NCBI GenBank assembly: GCA_902795965.1
Contig: CADBNI010000032.1
Location: 1 to 62,657 of the forward strand
Direction of reading: 5' to 3'
DNA length: 62,657 bases
Source: an uncultured bacterium
GTDB taxonomy: Bacteria > Cyanobacteriota > Vampirovibrionia > Gastranaerophilales > Gastranaerophilaceae
Shown: positions 49,729-61,538 of the stretch, one piece after another
How positions within the stretch are numbered: position 1 is the stretch's first letter
Layout: each line of letters begins with the position of its first letter
The notes under the pieces: generated by a model
What the model was told of the DNA's origin: nothing
Database searches by the model: none
Seen by the model: only the letters and a program-made list of their open reading frames with translations
Made by a program: the position numbers and the translations under genes

Positions 49729-51610
49729 TTTTTACTCTGTTCATTATTTCGTCAAATTCGGAAGCGTCAAGGGTTTCTTTGTCCAAAAGTTCTTTTGAAA
49801 CCGCTTCAAGCATATCTCTGTTTTCGCTCAAGAGTCTTTTGGCTTCTTCGTATTTTTCATCAACAATTCGTTTCATTTCCTCGTCAATTTCAAAGGCAAC
49901 CTGTTCGGAATAATCTCTCTGGTGTCCAAAATCTCTGCCCATAAATACGTTTTCCTGATTTTTTCCGTAAGCCATGTTACCCAATTTTTCGGACATACCC
50001 CAGGCTGTAACCATTTTTCTTGCGATATTTGTTACGTTTATAAGATCTTGTGATGCTCCCGTGCTTATTCTGTCTTTGCCGTAAACTATTTCTTCAGCGG
50101 CACGACCGCCTAATGATACGGTTATCTGAGCAAGAAGTTTTGCTTTGTTTGTGTGAACTTTTTCATCTTTCGGTTTTGTCCAGGTTACACCGAGTGCATA
50201 TCCGCGCGGGATAATAGATACTTTGTGCAATTCGTCTGAGTCATTCAACAGTCTTGCCAATAGAGCGTGTCCGACTTCGTGATAAGATGTAAGTTCTTTA
50301 TCTTCGTCCGTCATGACTTTGCTTCTTTTTTCGATACCTGCGATTACTCTGTCGATTGAATTGTCAATATCTTCCGTTGAAATATGGTCTTTGTTGTTTC
50401 TTGCAGCCAAGAGAGCGGCTTCGTTTAAGAGGTTTTGCAAATCTGCACCCGTAAAGCCGGGGGTACGTTTTGCAAGGGTTTTCAAATCAACTTCATCATT
50501 TAGTTTTTTATTTTTGGCATGAACTTTTAAGATTTGTTCTCTGCCTCTGACGTCAGGCGCGTTAATATAAATTTGCCTGTCAAATCTTCCGGGTCTTAAA
50601 AGAGCGTTGTCCAAGATGTCGGGGCGGTTTGTTGCCGCAATAACGATAATGTTTGTATTTTCGTCAAACCCGTCCATTTCAACCAACAGTTGGTTAAGAG
50701 TTTGTTCGCGTTCGTCATGTCCGCCTCCGAGTCCTGCTCCGCGCTGACGACCTACGGCATCAATTTCGTCTATGAAAATTATGCAGGGTTGATGTTTTTT
50801 TGCCTGTTCAAACAAATCTCTGACACGGCTTGCACCGACACCGACAAACATTTCTACAAAATCCGAACCGCTGATTGAGAAGAACGGAACTCCCGCTTCG
50901 CCCGCAACGGCTTTTGCCATTAATGTTTTACCCGTTCCCGGAGGGCCTACCAAGAGGACGCCTTTCGGGATTCTTGCACCTAATTTTATGTATTTGTCGC
51001 CGTTTTTCAAGAAATCGACGATTTCTTCAAGTTCTTTCTTTTCTTCGTCAATACCTGCAACATCTTTGAAGGTTGTTTTAACTTTGCTGTCGACAAGCAT
51101 TTTAGCTTTGCTTTTGCCGAAAGACATAGCTTGAGTTCCGCCTGCCTGTATACTTTTAGCCATTACCGCAAGGAAAACAAGGAATAATATCGGCATTAAA
51201 AGATATCCTAAAAGATTTGCAAAATTCTTTGAAGATTCCGTAGCGCGTGTTACTTGAATTTCCGCGTTAGAGCTGTCAAGTCTTTTCATCAAATCGGGAT
51301 CGTATGTCGGAGTAATTACTTTGTATTTCAAAGCAGGAGCTTTGGTTTGCGGAACTCCGAACGGATTGTCCATTGTTGGTGTAATCTGTTTTTTATCGGT
51401 AATTTCGGGTTGTTTTTCGGGGATTGCGATAAGGAAATCATCAGCTTTTTCTATTTTTGTAAATTCGCCTTTATCCAATCTTTCCAAAAAATTTGAATAG
51501 GATAATTCTTCCACTTTTGTAGACGGATTTGACATAAATACCGACGAAACAAAAAGCAGAACAACTATTGCCAAAACTATGTACATTCCTGCAGATTGAC
51601 TTTTATTCAT
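49712..51610 (-). CDS. ftsH: ATP-dependent zinc metalloprotease FtsH
   Basis: 632 residues. Two membrane spans (about 9-26 and 133-151) flank a periplasmic domain. The AAA+ module has Walker A GPPGTGKT (222-229), Walker B FIDEID (279-284) and the second region of homology [18 protein letters not shown]. The protease site is HEVGH (444-448). Degrades membrane and short-lived cytosolic proteins. First gene of a three-gene unit with the CFeSP-like pair. Confidence 0.98.
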   Translation of the reverse strand: MNKSQSAGMYIVLAIVVLLFVSSVFMSNPSTKVEELSYSNFLERLDKGEFTKIEKADDFLIAIPEKQPEITDKKQITPTMDNPFGVPQTKAPALKYKVITPTYDPDLMKRLDSSNAEIQVTRATESSKNFANLLGYLLMPILFLVFLAVMAKSIQAGGTQAMSFGKSKAKMLVDSKVKTTFKDVAGIDEEKKELEEIVDFLKNGDKYIKLGARIPKGVLLVGPPGTGKTLMAKAVAGEAGVPFFSISGSDFVEMFVGVGASRVRDLFEQAKKHQPCIIFIDEIDAVGRQRGAGLGGGHDEREQTLNQLLVEMDGFDENTNIIVIAATNRPDILDNALLRPGRFDRQIYINAPDVRGREQILKVHAKNKKLNDEVDLKTLAKRTPGFTGADLQNLLNEAALLAARNNKDHISTEDIDNSIDRVIAGIEKRSKVMTDEDKELTSYHEVGHALLARLLNDSDELHKVSIIPRGYALGVTWTKPKDEKVHTNKAKLLAQITVSLGGRAAEEIVYGKDRISTGASQDLINVTNIARKMVTAWGMSEKLGNMAYGKNQENVFMGRDFGHQRDYSEQVAFEIDEEMKRIVDEKYEEAKRLLSENRDMLEAVSKELLDKETLDASEFDEIMNRVKSERQN

Positions 51611-51662
51611 TAGAACACCTCTCTTATGAGAGTATTATAGCGTAAAAATTTAAATATTACAA

Positions 51663-52316
51663 TTAAAATCTTACCGGATAATCATCAGCTATCTGCCAAC
51701 CGTCCATTTGTATAAGCAGAGCGCAATAACGTTTATGCGTTTGAGAACATGCCTGCTTTCCACCGCTATCTTTTGCCTGTTCTCGTGTTAAATTTGCAGA
51801 TAAGCCGTAAGAATTCAGTTTACCATCATCAATATAAAACAAAAATGTATTTTTGCCGTCTAAAGCTCCTACAATTTTGTTGTTATTAGACTTTAAAAAT
51901 TCCTTACATCCTTTATATTCGGGACAAAATACGATATGAGGAATTACTTTTGAAGAACTTGAATTATATAATCCGAAAGCAGATCCGTCGGTATTTGCTA
52001 CCAAAATTCCGTCAGCAGTTTTTTCCACATCATTACTTTTTATATAATCAGCCAAATATCTTTGATACCAGCTATACATCATATCAGAATTATATCCTAT
52101 CGGACTAATTTCATCCCAATATTGATATTCGCTATTTTGTACTTCCGAAAGTTTTAATGCTTGATTCATAGATGAATAAAATTTTTGCATACGTGTTACA
52201 ACAACTTTTTTCTTATGATTTGCAATAAAAGTCGGCATTGTCAAAGCCGCAACTACACCGATAATTCCGAGGATGATTAGGACTTCCGCTAAAGTAAATC
52301 CACAGTTTTTTCTCAT
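51663..52316 (-). CDS. Type IV pilin-like protein (cassette 6)
   Basis: 217 residues. Leader MRKNCG, then FTLAEVLIILGIIGVVAALT. The body is diverged (YDYWDEI-type motif replaced by EYQYWDEISPIGYNSDMMYS) with the segment FCPEYKGCKEFL that may hold a disulfide. Ends LLIQMDGWQIADDYPVRF, so the DYPW end is altered and extended by two residues. GGAAGG precedes the ATG. Confidence 0.9.
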   Translation of the reverse strand: MRKNCGFTLAEVLIILGIIGVVAALTMPTFIANHKKKVVVTRMQKFYSSMNQALKLSEVQNSEYQYWDEISPIGYNSDMMYSWYQRYLADYIKSNDVEKTADGILVANTDGSAFGLYNSSSSKVIPHIVFCPEYKGCKEFLKSNNNKIVGALDGKNTFLFYIDDGKLNSYGLSANLTREQAKDSGGKQACSQTHKRYCALLIQMDGWQIADDYPVRF

Positions 52317-52341
52317 AATTTAATCCTTCCTTTAATTATAT

Positions 52342-52419
52342 TCAAATATTAACATTTATATTTGATTATTAGTAGTCAAATACGAATATTAGTATATGAG
52401 ATTTTTTCTAATTTGTCAA
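52342..52419 (-). promoter_or_regulatory. Promoter and alternating half-sites, cassette 6
   Basis: On the minus strand TTGACA (52414-52419), 17 bp, TATACT (52391-52396). Downstream of the start site are three 7-bp half-sites in alternating orientation with exact 10-bp gaps: TCAAATA (52342-52348), TATTTGA (52359-52365) and TCAAATA (52376-52382). Likely operator of the divergent HTH protein. Confidence 0.8.
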
Positions 52420-52439
52420 TATGGGATATAATTTTTAGC

Positions 52440-52661
52440 ATGAATGTAAAAATGCAAATAAAGATGCTTGCGGCATCAAGAGGTACAACTCTAAAAAAAT
52501 TAGCAGAGAAATTAGGCGAGATTACCGGTGAAGAATGTACTTATAACAGTCTTTTGGGTAAGTTAAACAGAGAGAGTCTTTCGCTTAAAGAGGCAAAAAT
52601 TATTGCGGATATATTGAATTACAGACTTGAATTTACCGATATATACAAAAAGACCGAATAA
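52440..52661 (+). CDS. Small HTH (phage-repressor-like) regulator, cassette 6
   Basis: 73 residues from ATG 52440; the frame is open upstream, but that part overlaps the promoter region. Helix-turn-helix-like core MLAASRGTTLKKLAEKLGE, then YNSLLGKLNRESLSLKEAKI and ADILNYRLEF, a common small phage-type regulator in gut bacteria. Divergent from the pilin gene. TATAAT lies 13 bp before the ATG. Confidence 0.82.
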   Translation: MNVKMQIKMLAASRGTTLKKLAEKLGEITGEECTYNSLLGKLNRESLSLKEAKIIADILNYRLEFTDIYKKTE

Positions 52662-52676
52662 TCGGTCTTTTTGTTG
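52648..52676 (+). terminator. Terminator
   Basis: AAAAAGACCGA ATAA TCGGTCTTTTT overlaps the last codons of the small HTH gene and lies before the convergent SIMPL gene. Confidence 0.9.
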
Positions 52677-52698
52677 TTAATTTTCTTTTATTATTTTA

Positions 52699-53436
52699 TT
52701 ATTTTACGTAATAAACCGCATTTACGTTTGCATAAATCTTTACCACACCCTGTTCTATCGTGGTTGAAGGTGCGGCTTCCGCATCGGCAGAACCTGCTGC
52801 CATAAGCATGTTCGATTTCATCAAACGATATTGGGGACGAACGTAATTATTCTCACTGCAGCTTATATCCATTGATTTGATGCCGGCAATTCCTGACGGA
52901 ACGGTTTTTAAAGCCGCATTTGCTCTGTCTTTTGCTCTGTTTGAAGCTATAGTGATAAGTTCGTTGCATTTGTTTTCGTAGCTTGATACGGAGAAAGTCA
53001 AATTGTTTACGTTTGTTGCGCCCAATGCAATCGAACTGTCAATCATTGAACCGACTTTGTCGATTGATTTTGTGTGAACAATTACGGAGTTGGAAACCTG
53101 ATATTTGTCCAAAGTCTTTTTGTTTCCGTTGTAATTGTAAATCGGTTGTGCGCTGAAGTTTGCTGTCTTGATATAATCGCCGTTTGATGTATTAATCATG
53201 GATTTCAACGAAGCAATTACTTTTTCCGAAATTTCTTTGTTTTGCAAAGTTGCCTTTTGCATTGATTTGTTGTCATAAGTTTGAATTGCAATCGAGACTT
53301 CCGCTACATCAGGAACAATTTCCGCATTGGCGGTTGTGTTGATTGAAATATATCCTTTTTCGATTTCGGTTGTCGCAGCATTTGCAATCCCGAAAATTGT
53401 TGTCAAAACAAGTGCTGATAATAAAAATTTCTTCAT
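52699..53436 (-). CDS. SIMPL-domain (DUF541) periplasmic protein
   Basis: 245 residues with a signal peptide (KFLLSALVLTTIFGIANAAT). The SIMPL/DUF541 domain covers the rest: ISINTTANAEIVPDVAEVSI near the start and LTFSVSSYENKCNELITIAS with AKDRANAALK in the middle. Such proteins form oligomeric rings in the periplasm or outer membrane and are linked to stress protection. It overlaps the 137-aa membrane gene in ATGA. Confidence 0.93.
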   Translation of the reverse strand: MKKFLLSALVLTTIFGIANAATTEIEKGYISINTTANAEIVPDVAEVSIAIQTYDNKSMQKATLQNKEISEKVIASLKSMINTSNGDYIKTANFSAQPIYNYNGNKKTLDKYQVSNSVIVHTKSIDKVGSMIDSSIALGATNVNNLTFSVSSYENKCNELITIASNRAKDRANAALKTVPSGIAGIKSMDISCSENNYVRPQYRLMKSNMLMAAGSADAEAAPSTTIEQGVVKIYANVNAVYYVK

Positions 53437-53846
53437 ACATTCTCCTTTTCTTCTTCCGAATTTTTTGTAGAAACATTATCTTTTTCAATATTTTTCATTG
53501 ACTTCAAAACCATAGGATTAAGCATTTGCGTACGTTGATATTGTATGCGCTCAATGAGTTTTTTCAGTTCGTCTTCGGACAGTTCGTTTTTGGGACTGTA
53601 TGCGACCAAATACTTGTGTTTTTGGTTCAAAATAAATCCCGTAATTGCAATTATTGCCCATAGCATAAGCCCTTGAACAAATCCTATTTCGGGCAAAGCG
53701 AAATAAGCCGCTGCAAAATTCCAAAGTTTCATTGCAACAATGGCAGGAAATGCTATAAATCCCGCAGCAAGACAGCTTGCAATAAAAATTACCGTTAAAA
53801 TTCCTCTTAATCCCGATATTTGTATTATTCTTGTTCTTCTTTTCAT
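53433..53846 (-). CDS. Uncharacterised membrane protein
   Basis: 137 residues with two hydrophobic segments (about 13-48 and 57-75), separated by a short loop (MKLWNFAAAYFALPEIGF), then a cytoplasmic helical tail (LSEDELKKLIERIQYQRTQM). No family recognised. It lies 3 bp after ligA and overlaps the SIMPL gene, so speB-ligA-this-SIMPL appear to be one operon. Confidence 0.72.
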   Translation of the reverse strand: MKRRTRIIQISGLRGILTVIFIASCLAAGFIAFPAIVAMKLWNFAAAYFALPEIGFVQGLMLWAIIAITGFILNQKHKYLVAYSPKNELSEDELKKLIERIQYQRTQMLNPMVLKSMKNIEKDNVSTKNSEEEKENV

Positions 53847-53849
53847 TTT

Positions 53850-56736
<2,887 letters not shown>

Positions 56737-56805
56737 AATTTTTCTCCTAAATCAAATTTATCAAAAACACTTGCTTTTTTCAACTTTATCCTTAAAATAT
56801 AAGTT

Positions 56806-57369
56806 ATGAAAAAGATTATTTTGATTTTGGTTTTGTCATTGTTTGCGACTTCCGTCTTTGCGGAAGAAAGCAGTCTTGAACAGGTATACAGGGATTTGGA
56901 ACCTGCGGATTTTTCTTATGTACACGATATTGATCCGGGGGAAATGTATGACACTCAAAATACTTCTTGGTCACCGTATCCGCTTTTCAGGCTTACATCT
57001 CCTCTGTATTTCAAAAAAACAACAATCGAACCGGGGTATTATCTTTTGACCCCGAGAGAACATAAAGGCAGTTGGTACATTTTGTTTAAGGAAGCTGGGC
57101 GCATAAGATACATTATTCCCGCATATAACAGAGAAATGGTGCCTATGGGATTTTATGACGAAAATTTGCCGAAGCCCAAACTTACTCCGTCACAAAAATT
57201 CCACATAAAATTTTACGATTTTGTCGGAAAACACGTAAAATCATCCCAACGCAAACCCGCTCCAAACACCTATCTTGAAGCTACGGATTTGGATAACAAT
57301 TTTATCTCAATCGTAATTTATTGGGGTAATTACAGATATTATATGATATTGAGAACCATTGCGCTTTAG
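56806..57369 (+). CDS. Exported uncharacterised protein
   Basis: 187 residues with a clear signal peptide (KKIILILVLSLFATSVFAEE). The body is beta-rich and aromatic: WSPYPLFRLTSPLYFKKT, PGYYLLTPREHKGSWYILF, IIPAYNREMVPMGFYDE, ending GNYRYYMILRTIAL. No family recognised. It overlaps the convergent 122-aa gene by 4 bp. Confidence 0.75.
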   Translation: MKKIILILVLSLFATSVFAEESSLEQVYRDLEPADFSYVHDIDPGEMYDTQNTSWSPYPLFRLTSPLYFKKTTIEPGYYLLTPREHKGSWYILFKEAGRIRYIIPAYNREMVPMGFYDENLPKPKLTPSQKFHIKFYDFVGKHVKSSQRKPAPNTYLEATDLDNNFISIVIYWGNYRYYMILRTIAL

Positions 57370-57734
57370 TCGTCAATTTCTTCTTCTTTTTTGATTTCGT
57401 CAACAACCATCTTAGCCATTTCTTTTGCAATAATGTGTTGAGTTGTTGAGGGACAATTTTGAAGCATATTCATAGCAGTTCTTAAAGTTGTATCAATATC
57501 GTACCAGCGTCCTTTTCTGTTGTCGTCAAGCCCTGAACCGACAGCGTTGATAATATCTTCAACCGCTTCAAATTTTTCATCTTCAATATTGTGTTCAATA
57601 ATAATTTTAATCAAATTCAAAGCTATTTTAATTTGAGTTTCGTCATCGGATTTTTCCAATGTGTGAACCGCCTGAGAAAGAACAGGGTCTTTGTCGTACC
57701 AACGGCGTTGGTGGTTTGTGTATTCCTCTTTCAT
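57366..57734 (-). CDS. Uncharacterised protein with two RWYDxD repeats
   Basis: 122 residues from ATG 57734, with AAGGAG 8 bp upstream. Two halves are related: RRWYDKDPVLSQAVHTLE then IKIALNLIKIIIEHNIEDE, and GRWYDIDTTLRTAMNMLQ then HIIAKEMAKMVVDEIKKEE. An internal duplication of an all-helical unit. Soluble and acidic; function unknown. Confidence 0.75.
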   Translation of the reverse strand: MKEEYTNHQRRWYDKDPVLSQAVHTLEKSDDETQIKIALNLIKIIIEHNIEDEKFEAVEDIINAVGSGLDDNRKGRWYDIDTTLRTAMNMLQNCPSTTQHIIAKEMAKMVVDEIKKEEEIDD

Positions 57735-57916
57735 ATCTAAACTCCTTATCATAACTATTATGACGATTTTTGACAGGTATGTCAAGTTTGAAAATAAAAT
57801 TTATAAAATTTAATTGCTGGGCTTATGCAGTTCCTGCACCCCTGCTTTTATATTTATAATTATTATTTTTTAATGTGACTGTGGGGGCTTTGCGCCCCCA
57901 CACCCCGCACCCCGCA

Positions 57917-57968
57917 CCAATATTCTTTCTTTTTGATTTTTGGGCGAGGCAAAAAGAAAGAATATTGG
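57917..57968. repeat. 19-bp perfect inverted repeat
   Basis: CCAATATTCTTTCTTTTTG pairs exactly with CAAAAAGAAAGAATATTGG across a 14-nt loop. Strongest hairpin in the non-coding block. Confidence 0.9.
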
Positions 57969-58140
57969 ATAAGAAAGAAAAACCGCGCCATAACCGTTTA
58001 ATCACCACTAAACTCACCCGTGAGCGTGCAAACTCGCTACGCTCAAACAATGCACGCTCTATTGCTGTTTCGTTAAGTGGTGATTATAAGAAGTATCATG
58101 TGCCTTTGGCACAAAATAAAAAAACAGGCTTTGCGCAGTG

Positions 58141-58180
58141 AATTAAACATTGTTTGCGACACAACAACAAGGCGGAATTT
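58141..58180 (-). repeat. Dispersed 40-bp repeat, copy 2
   Basis: The reverse complement begins AAATTCCGCCTT and continues GTGTCGCAAACA after a variable hexamer, matching 40506-40545. Confidence 0.7.
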
Positions 58181-58325
58181 GTCTGAGCATAGCGAGTTAT
58201 TCCGCCTCAGGTGGAGCATTACAATGTTTTATGAACGTAGCATCAGCCTGCGGGTTTCTTTCTGACCGCTTTCTTTGCCCGAACAAAGAAAGCGGTCGAA
58301 TTAAAAAGAAAAATATTATAAATAA

Positions 58326-58348
58326 AGCAGGACGGCATAAGTCCTGCA
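58326..58348 (-). terminator. plsY terminator
   Basis: On the minus strand GCAGGAC TTAT-type loop and GTCCTGC form a stem about 10 bp after the plsY stop. Confidence 0.7.
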
Positions 58349-58357
58349 AATATAAAT

Positions 58358-58963
58358 TTACCTTACCTTATTTTCTTCGCCTTTAATAAGTCTTTGAATA
58401 TTTGTTCTGTGAAGCCATATTATATATAACGCACCGAGTGCGCAATACCACACGTAAGCCAAAGGCGCGCCGAATGCGTACATCAAAAACGGTGACAAAC
58501 CTAATGCTACGATAGACCCGACCGAAACATATCTTGTAAAAAATGTTACCGTTGCCCAAATTACGGCTATAACCAAGCCCGCCTGCCAATTCAAGGCAAG
58601 TATTGTTCCTACTCCCGAAGCAACGGATTTTCCGCCGGTAAATTTTAAAAATATTGATTTACTGTGTCCTAAAATTACCGCAACTGCTGCCAATACGGGC
58701 AAAAGCCCTATTTCCGTGAATGTTTTTGCAAAATATGATGCCAAAATTACGGGCAAAGCTCCTTTGAATGCGTCCAAAAGTAAAGTTATAAAAAACCACT
58801 TTTTGCCCATAACTCTTTTTACGTTTGTTGCTCCGGTTGAACCCGAACCGATTGTTCTGATGTCTTGTCCCGTAAACGTTTTTACGATGATATAGCCTGT
58901 CGGTATTGAGCCGATAATATATGCGCTCAGAACTACCGCCAAAATTTCAAATATCTTTTCCAT
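58358..58963 (-). CDS. plsY: Acyl-phosphate glycerol-3-phosphate acyltransferase
   Basis: 201 residues, five to six membrane spans. Transfers the acyl group from acyl phosphate to glycerol 3-phosphate, the first step of phospholipid synthesis. The three conserved motifs are present: GSIPTGYIIVK with GSGSTGATNVKR, the FTGGKSVASGVGT loop, and the C-terminal WLHRTNIQRLIKGEE. GAGGGG supports the ATG. Confidence 0.96.
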   Translation of the reverse strand: MEKIFEILAVVLSAYIIGSIPTGYIIVKTFTGQDIRTIGSGSTGATNVKRVMGKKWFFITLLLDAFKGALPVILASYFAKTFTEIGLLPVLAAVAVILGHSKSIFLKFTGGKSVASGVGTILALNWQAGLVIAVIWATVTFFTRYVSVGSIVALGLSPFLMYAFGAPLAYVWYCALGALYIIWLHRTNIQRLIKGEENKVR

Positions 58964-59038
58964 AAGTTTCCCCTCTTTTGAAAATAATTATAACAAGTAT
59001 ATTGTAAAATTTCAATCATATTATATAATGTTATCGGA

Positions 59039-59896
59039 ATGAAAAAGTTTATCTCTCTTTTAATAAGTATTTGTTTTTTGAGTATGCCCGTATTTGCTTA
59101 TGAATACGACTTTAGTGACGAGGCTCAGGCGGAATTTGACCGTCAGCAGTCTTTGCAGGGGCAAAAAGATTACTCAAAAGCAAGATATAAAAGAGAAATC
59201 AAAACTGAAGAAGAAAATCGTACAAATTACATTCCTTCGGAAAATCTTTTGATAGATAATTATGCTCAGCCGGAACAGCCATCACAAGAGCAGCTTATGC
59301 CGATTTCTCAACCCTTGCAGCCCGTTGTGCAGGACAGATTTTACGGTGCGGTTGTGAAAGTTCCCGCGGGAACTTCGTTTGATGTTACGTTTGATTCGGG
59401 GATAAGTTCGGGCAGTATGGCAAAAAATGACAGATTGACCGTAAGATTGACCGAGGATTTGATTTATAACGGTCAGGTTATTGCGCCTGCGGGGAGTTTG
59501 GTTTACGGAACGGCAACAGATGCGCAAAACGCAGGTTATGCTTACGGTAGCGGGGCAGTTGAATTGAGTTTTAATCAAATTTTGACACCTGACGGTAATA
59601 TGTTGCAAATTTCTACGAAAAAAATTGTTTTAAAATCAAAAAGCGAACGCGCGGTTAAGATGACTCGTGACGTTGTTGTCGGAACTTTGGGCAGTATGCT
59701 TTTGGGAGCGGCTTTTACCGCAATGGGCGGCGGTCATGATTGGGGCAGAAACATGCTTATATATGGCGGAATAGGAGCGTTGGGCGGTGGTATTCACGGC
59801 GCAATGCAGAGGGGTGAAGAAATCGAAATCCCCGACGGCACGACAATACGTGTAACTCTTACGGATATGCTCACCGCCTCTCCTTACAGGTTTTAG
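59039..59896 (+). CDS. Exported protein with VirB10/TrbI-like fold
   Basis: 285 residues with a signal peptide (KKFISLLISICFLSMPVFAY). A Gln/Pro-rich linker (about 30-105) precedes a domain similar to the VirB10/TrbI beta barrel: VKVPAGTSFDVTFDSGISSG, NGQVIAPAGSLVYGTATDA, ILTPDGNMLQISTKKIV. A glycine-rich hydrophobic segment (GTLGSMLLGAAFTAMGGG) follows. No secretion gene is adjacent, so a conjugation role is not supported. It overlaps the end of the convergent pilin gene by 4 bp. Confidence 0.68.
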   Translation: MKKFISLLISICFLSMPVFAYEYDFSDEAQAEFDRQQSLQGQKDYSKARYKREIKTEEENRTNYIPSENLLIDNYAQPEQPSQEQLMPISQPLQPVVQDRFYGAVVKVPAGTSFDVTFDSGISSGSMAKNDRLTVRLTEDLIYNGQVIAPAGSLVYGTATDAQNAGYAYGSGAVELSFNQILTPDGNMLQISTKKIVLKSKSERAVKMTRDVVVGTLGSMLLGAAFTAMGGGHDWGRNMLIYGGIGALGGGIHGAMQRGEEIEIPDGTTIRVTLTDMLTASPYRF

Positions 59897-60723
59897 AATT
59901 TTATCGGGTAATCAGGTGCGATTTTCCAACCGTCATACATAATTAAACCCGCACATTGTACAGGGTCTGAGGCACTGCAACCTGTTTTCCAAAAAGTTCT
60001 TTCTTCCATATCACAGGAAACAACACCCGGATAGCTACAAAAATCGTAAGGTCTTACTTTTATCATATCCGGATTTTTACCATTACGATACATATATGAA
60101 TCATTGTGTTTATTTCCTATAAGAAAAACAAAGTTATTTTTGCCACCCAATTTATTTTTTGTTCCGCTAAGTGTTACGAATACGTGCATAATCATAGCAT
60201 TAGAATCTGCAGCCCAAAATCCGATTTCAGTACCGTTTGCAAGATATATACAGGCATCGCGTCCGCTTTCGCAAATCTCCGGTTCTGTTGATTTCAGATA
60301 TGGTGTAATATATTTTTTTACCCACGCGGCTTCGCTTTCATAATTGCTTACTATGGGAATATCCCATTCGGTCACGTCACCGTGGTCAATTTCCGCCATT
60401 CGTACCGCGTTATACAATAGCGAGTATGCCTGTTTTAATTTTGTAACCGTTGCTTGTTTTTGGTAGTGTGCAATCAGTGTTGGCATAGTAATTGCCGCAA
60501 CCACACCTATTATGCCGAGTGTAATCAAAACTTCAGCAAGTGTAAAACCGAATTTACTATCTCGCCCCAACGGGGAGAGGGAAGAATTTGTTAGTGAGCC
60601 TTTGGCGAACTTACAAATTCGGGAGAGGGGTTTATTTAGCGATAACCTGATTTTCTGCCCTTTGTTCCTCTTGCTGTCAATAAGCCTACTCTTAATAACT
60701 TTTTCAATAATAAGGATATCCAT
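59893..60723 (-). CDS. Type IV pilin-like protein with palindrome-extended leader (cassette 7)
   Basis: 276 residues. The prepilin junction is KFG|FTLAEVLITLGIIGVVAAIT, preceded by a leader of about 58 residues. Part of this leader (LSRICKFAKGSLTNSSLSPL region) is encoded by the palindromic element 60559-60630, inserted immediately before the junction as in cassette 1. GGAGCGAAAATT precedes the ATG. The body ends CAGLIMYDGWKIAPDYPIKF, with DYPW altered to DYPIKF. Confidence 0.9.
   Translation of the reverse strand: MDILIIEKVIKSRLIDSKRNKGQKIRLSLNKPLSRICKFAKGSLTNSSLSPLGRDSKFGFTLAEVLITLGIIGVVAAITMPTLIAHYQKQATVTKLKQAYSLLYNAVRMAEIDHGDVTEWDIPIVSNYESEAAWVKKYITPYLKSTEPEICESGRDACIYLANGTEIGFWAADSNAMIMHVFVTLSGTKNKLGGKNNFVFLIGNKHNDSYMYRNGKNPDMIKVRPYDFCSYPGVVSCDMEERTFWKTGCSASDPVQCAGLIMYDGWKIAPDYPIKF
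60559..60630. repeat. In-frame GC-rich palindromic element, copy C
   Basis: Contains CTCGCCCCAACGGGGAGAGG, then GAAGAATTTG, and ends CAAATTCGGGAGAGGGG, like copies A and B. It lies in the leader-coding part of the cassette 7 pilin. Confidence 0.85.
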
Positions 60724-60787
60724 AATTTTCGCTCCACTGTTTTATACATAAAATACCAATTTTATTATAACCTGTACAATTTTATAT

Positions 60788-61063
60788 ATGCAATACAAAA
60801 ATGAAAAAACTTTACATTTGGTTAATACTTTAGGGAAAATTATACGTAATGCAAGGTTTAAGAAAGATACGATATCGCTTAACACTTTTGCGTATGAGTA
60901 TGACTTAAATCCCGGAAATTTGAGCAGAATAGAAAACGGTCAAATTGAGGCAAAAATTACAATGCTTTGGCGTATAGCAGAAGCTCTTGAAATGCCATTA
61001 TCCGAAATTATTAAACAACTTGAAAATGAACTCGGAAAAGATTTTTTTATTGCTGATAAATAA
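60788..61063 (+). CDS. XRE-family HTH regulator (pilin cassette 7)
   Basis: 91 residues. Helix-turn-helix at about 25-75 (SLNTFAYEYDLNPGNLSRIE), preceded by an extra N-terminal helix (LVNTLGKIIRNARFKKD). Divergent from the cassette 7 pilin with only 64 bp between the starts. Convergent with the MerR-type gene of cassette 8 (2 bp apart). Confidence 0.9.
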   Translation: MQYKNEKTLHLVNTLGKIIRNARFKKDTISLNTFAYEYDLNPGNLSRIENGQIEAKITMLWRIAEALEMPLSEIIKQLENELGKDFFIADK

Positions 61064-61065
61064 AG

Positions 61066-61410
61066 TTATGCATCTTGTGTTACTCTATAACCGCTATGTT
61101 TTTTGAGTTTTTGTATCAGCTCAACAATTTGTATATCTTTCTCTTGTGAAAAAGATTTTTCGGGTAAATCAGATTTTAATAAAATCCTTATTGCAGGGAT
61201 TGAAACACCTAACTTTATCAAATCTCTAATCATTGATAACCATTTAATATCATTTTCGCTAAAAAGTCTTTTACCGTCTTTTGTATTTTTTGTGCGAAAA
61301 GGTTTTATCAGCCCTTCTTCCTCGTAAGTACGCAATCTGTCGCTCGTAATTCCGATTAGTTTTGCCGCTTGGCTGATTTGATAAAACGGTTCATCAGGAT
61401 TTAATTTCAT
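61066..61410 (-). CDS. MerR-family regulator (pilin cassette 8)
   Basis: 114 residues from ATG 61410, with GAGGT upstream; the longer open frame runs into the promoter. The MerR winged helix is clear: YQISQAAKLIGITSDRLRTY then EEEGLIKPFRTKNTKDGKRL and FSENDIKWLSMIRDLIKLGV. The effector-binding region is very short and has no cysteine cluster. It takes the place held by XRE proteins in the other seven cassettes. Confidence 0.92.
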   Translation of the reverse strand: MKLNPDEPFYQISQAAKLIGITSDRLRTYEEEGLIKPFRTKNTKDGKRLFSENDIKWLSMIRDLIKLGVSIPAIRILLKSDLPEKSFSQEKDIQIVELIQKLKKHSGYRVTQDA

Positions 61411-61462
61411 AACTACCTCAATAAAATTATAATTGTATATGTAAAATTTTAAAATTAAGGTA

Positions 61463-61491
61463 TTGAAATTTATATATTTATATGTTAAAAT
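61463..61491 (+). promoter_or_regulatory. Promoter of pilin cassette 8
   Basis: TTGAAA (61463-61468), 17 bp, TAAAAT (61486-61491). The spacer is 17 bp, not the 19-20 bp typical of MerR-activated promoters. AGGTATT occurs twice, near 61458 and 61506. Confidence 0.55.
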
Positions 61492-61538
61492 AAAATATAT
61501 AAACATAGGTATTAAAATAATTAAGAAAGGTGCTATAT

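Larger units (their letters stand above)
57786..58325. other. Hairpin-rich non-coding region
   Basis: About 540 bp with frames on both strands but no ribosome-binding sites or recognisable product. It holds several strong palindromes: GGGGGC/GCCCCC near 57884, a 19-bp perfect hairpin (57917-57935 with 57950-57968), GGCGGAAT/ATTCCGCC near 58171-58207, and GACCGCTTTCTTTG with its complement (58264-58297). It also carries the dispersed 40-bp repeat. It reads as an accumulation of small non-coding repeats. Confidence 0.7.

Noticed and set aside
57823-58265. Several open frames of 60-88 codons in the hairpin-rich block
   Set aside because: They overlap each other on both strands, lack ribosome-binding sites and translate palindromes.
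59039-59896. Type IV secretion or conjugation component
   Set aside because: The VirB10/TrbI similarity is limited to a barrel-like domain in one isolated gene; no other VirB, coupling or relaxase gene is near.
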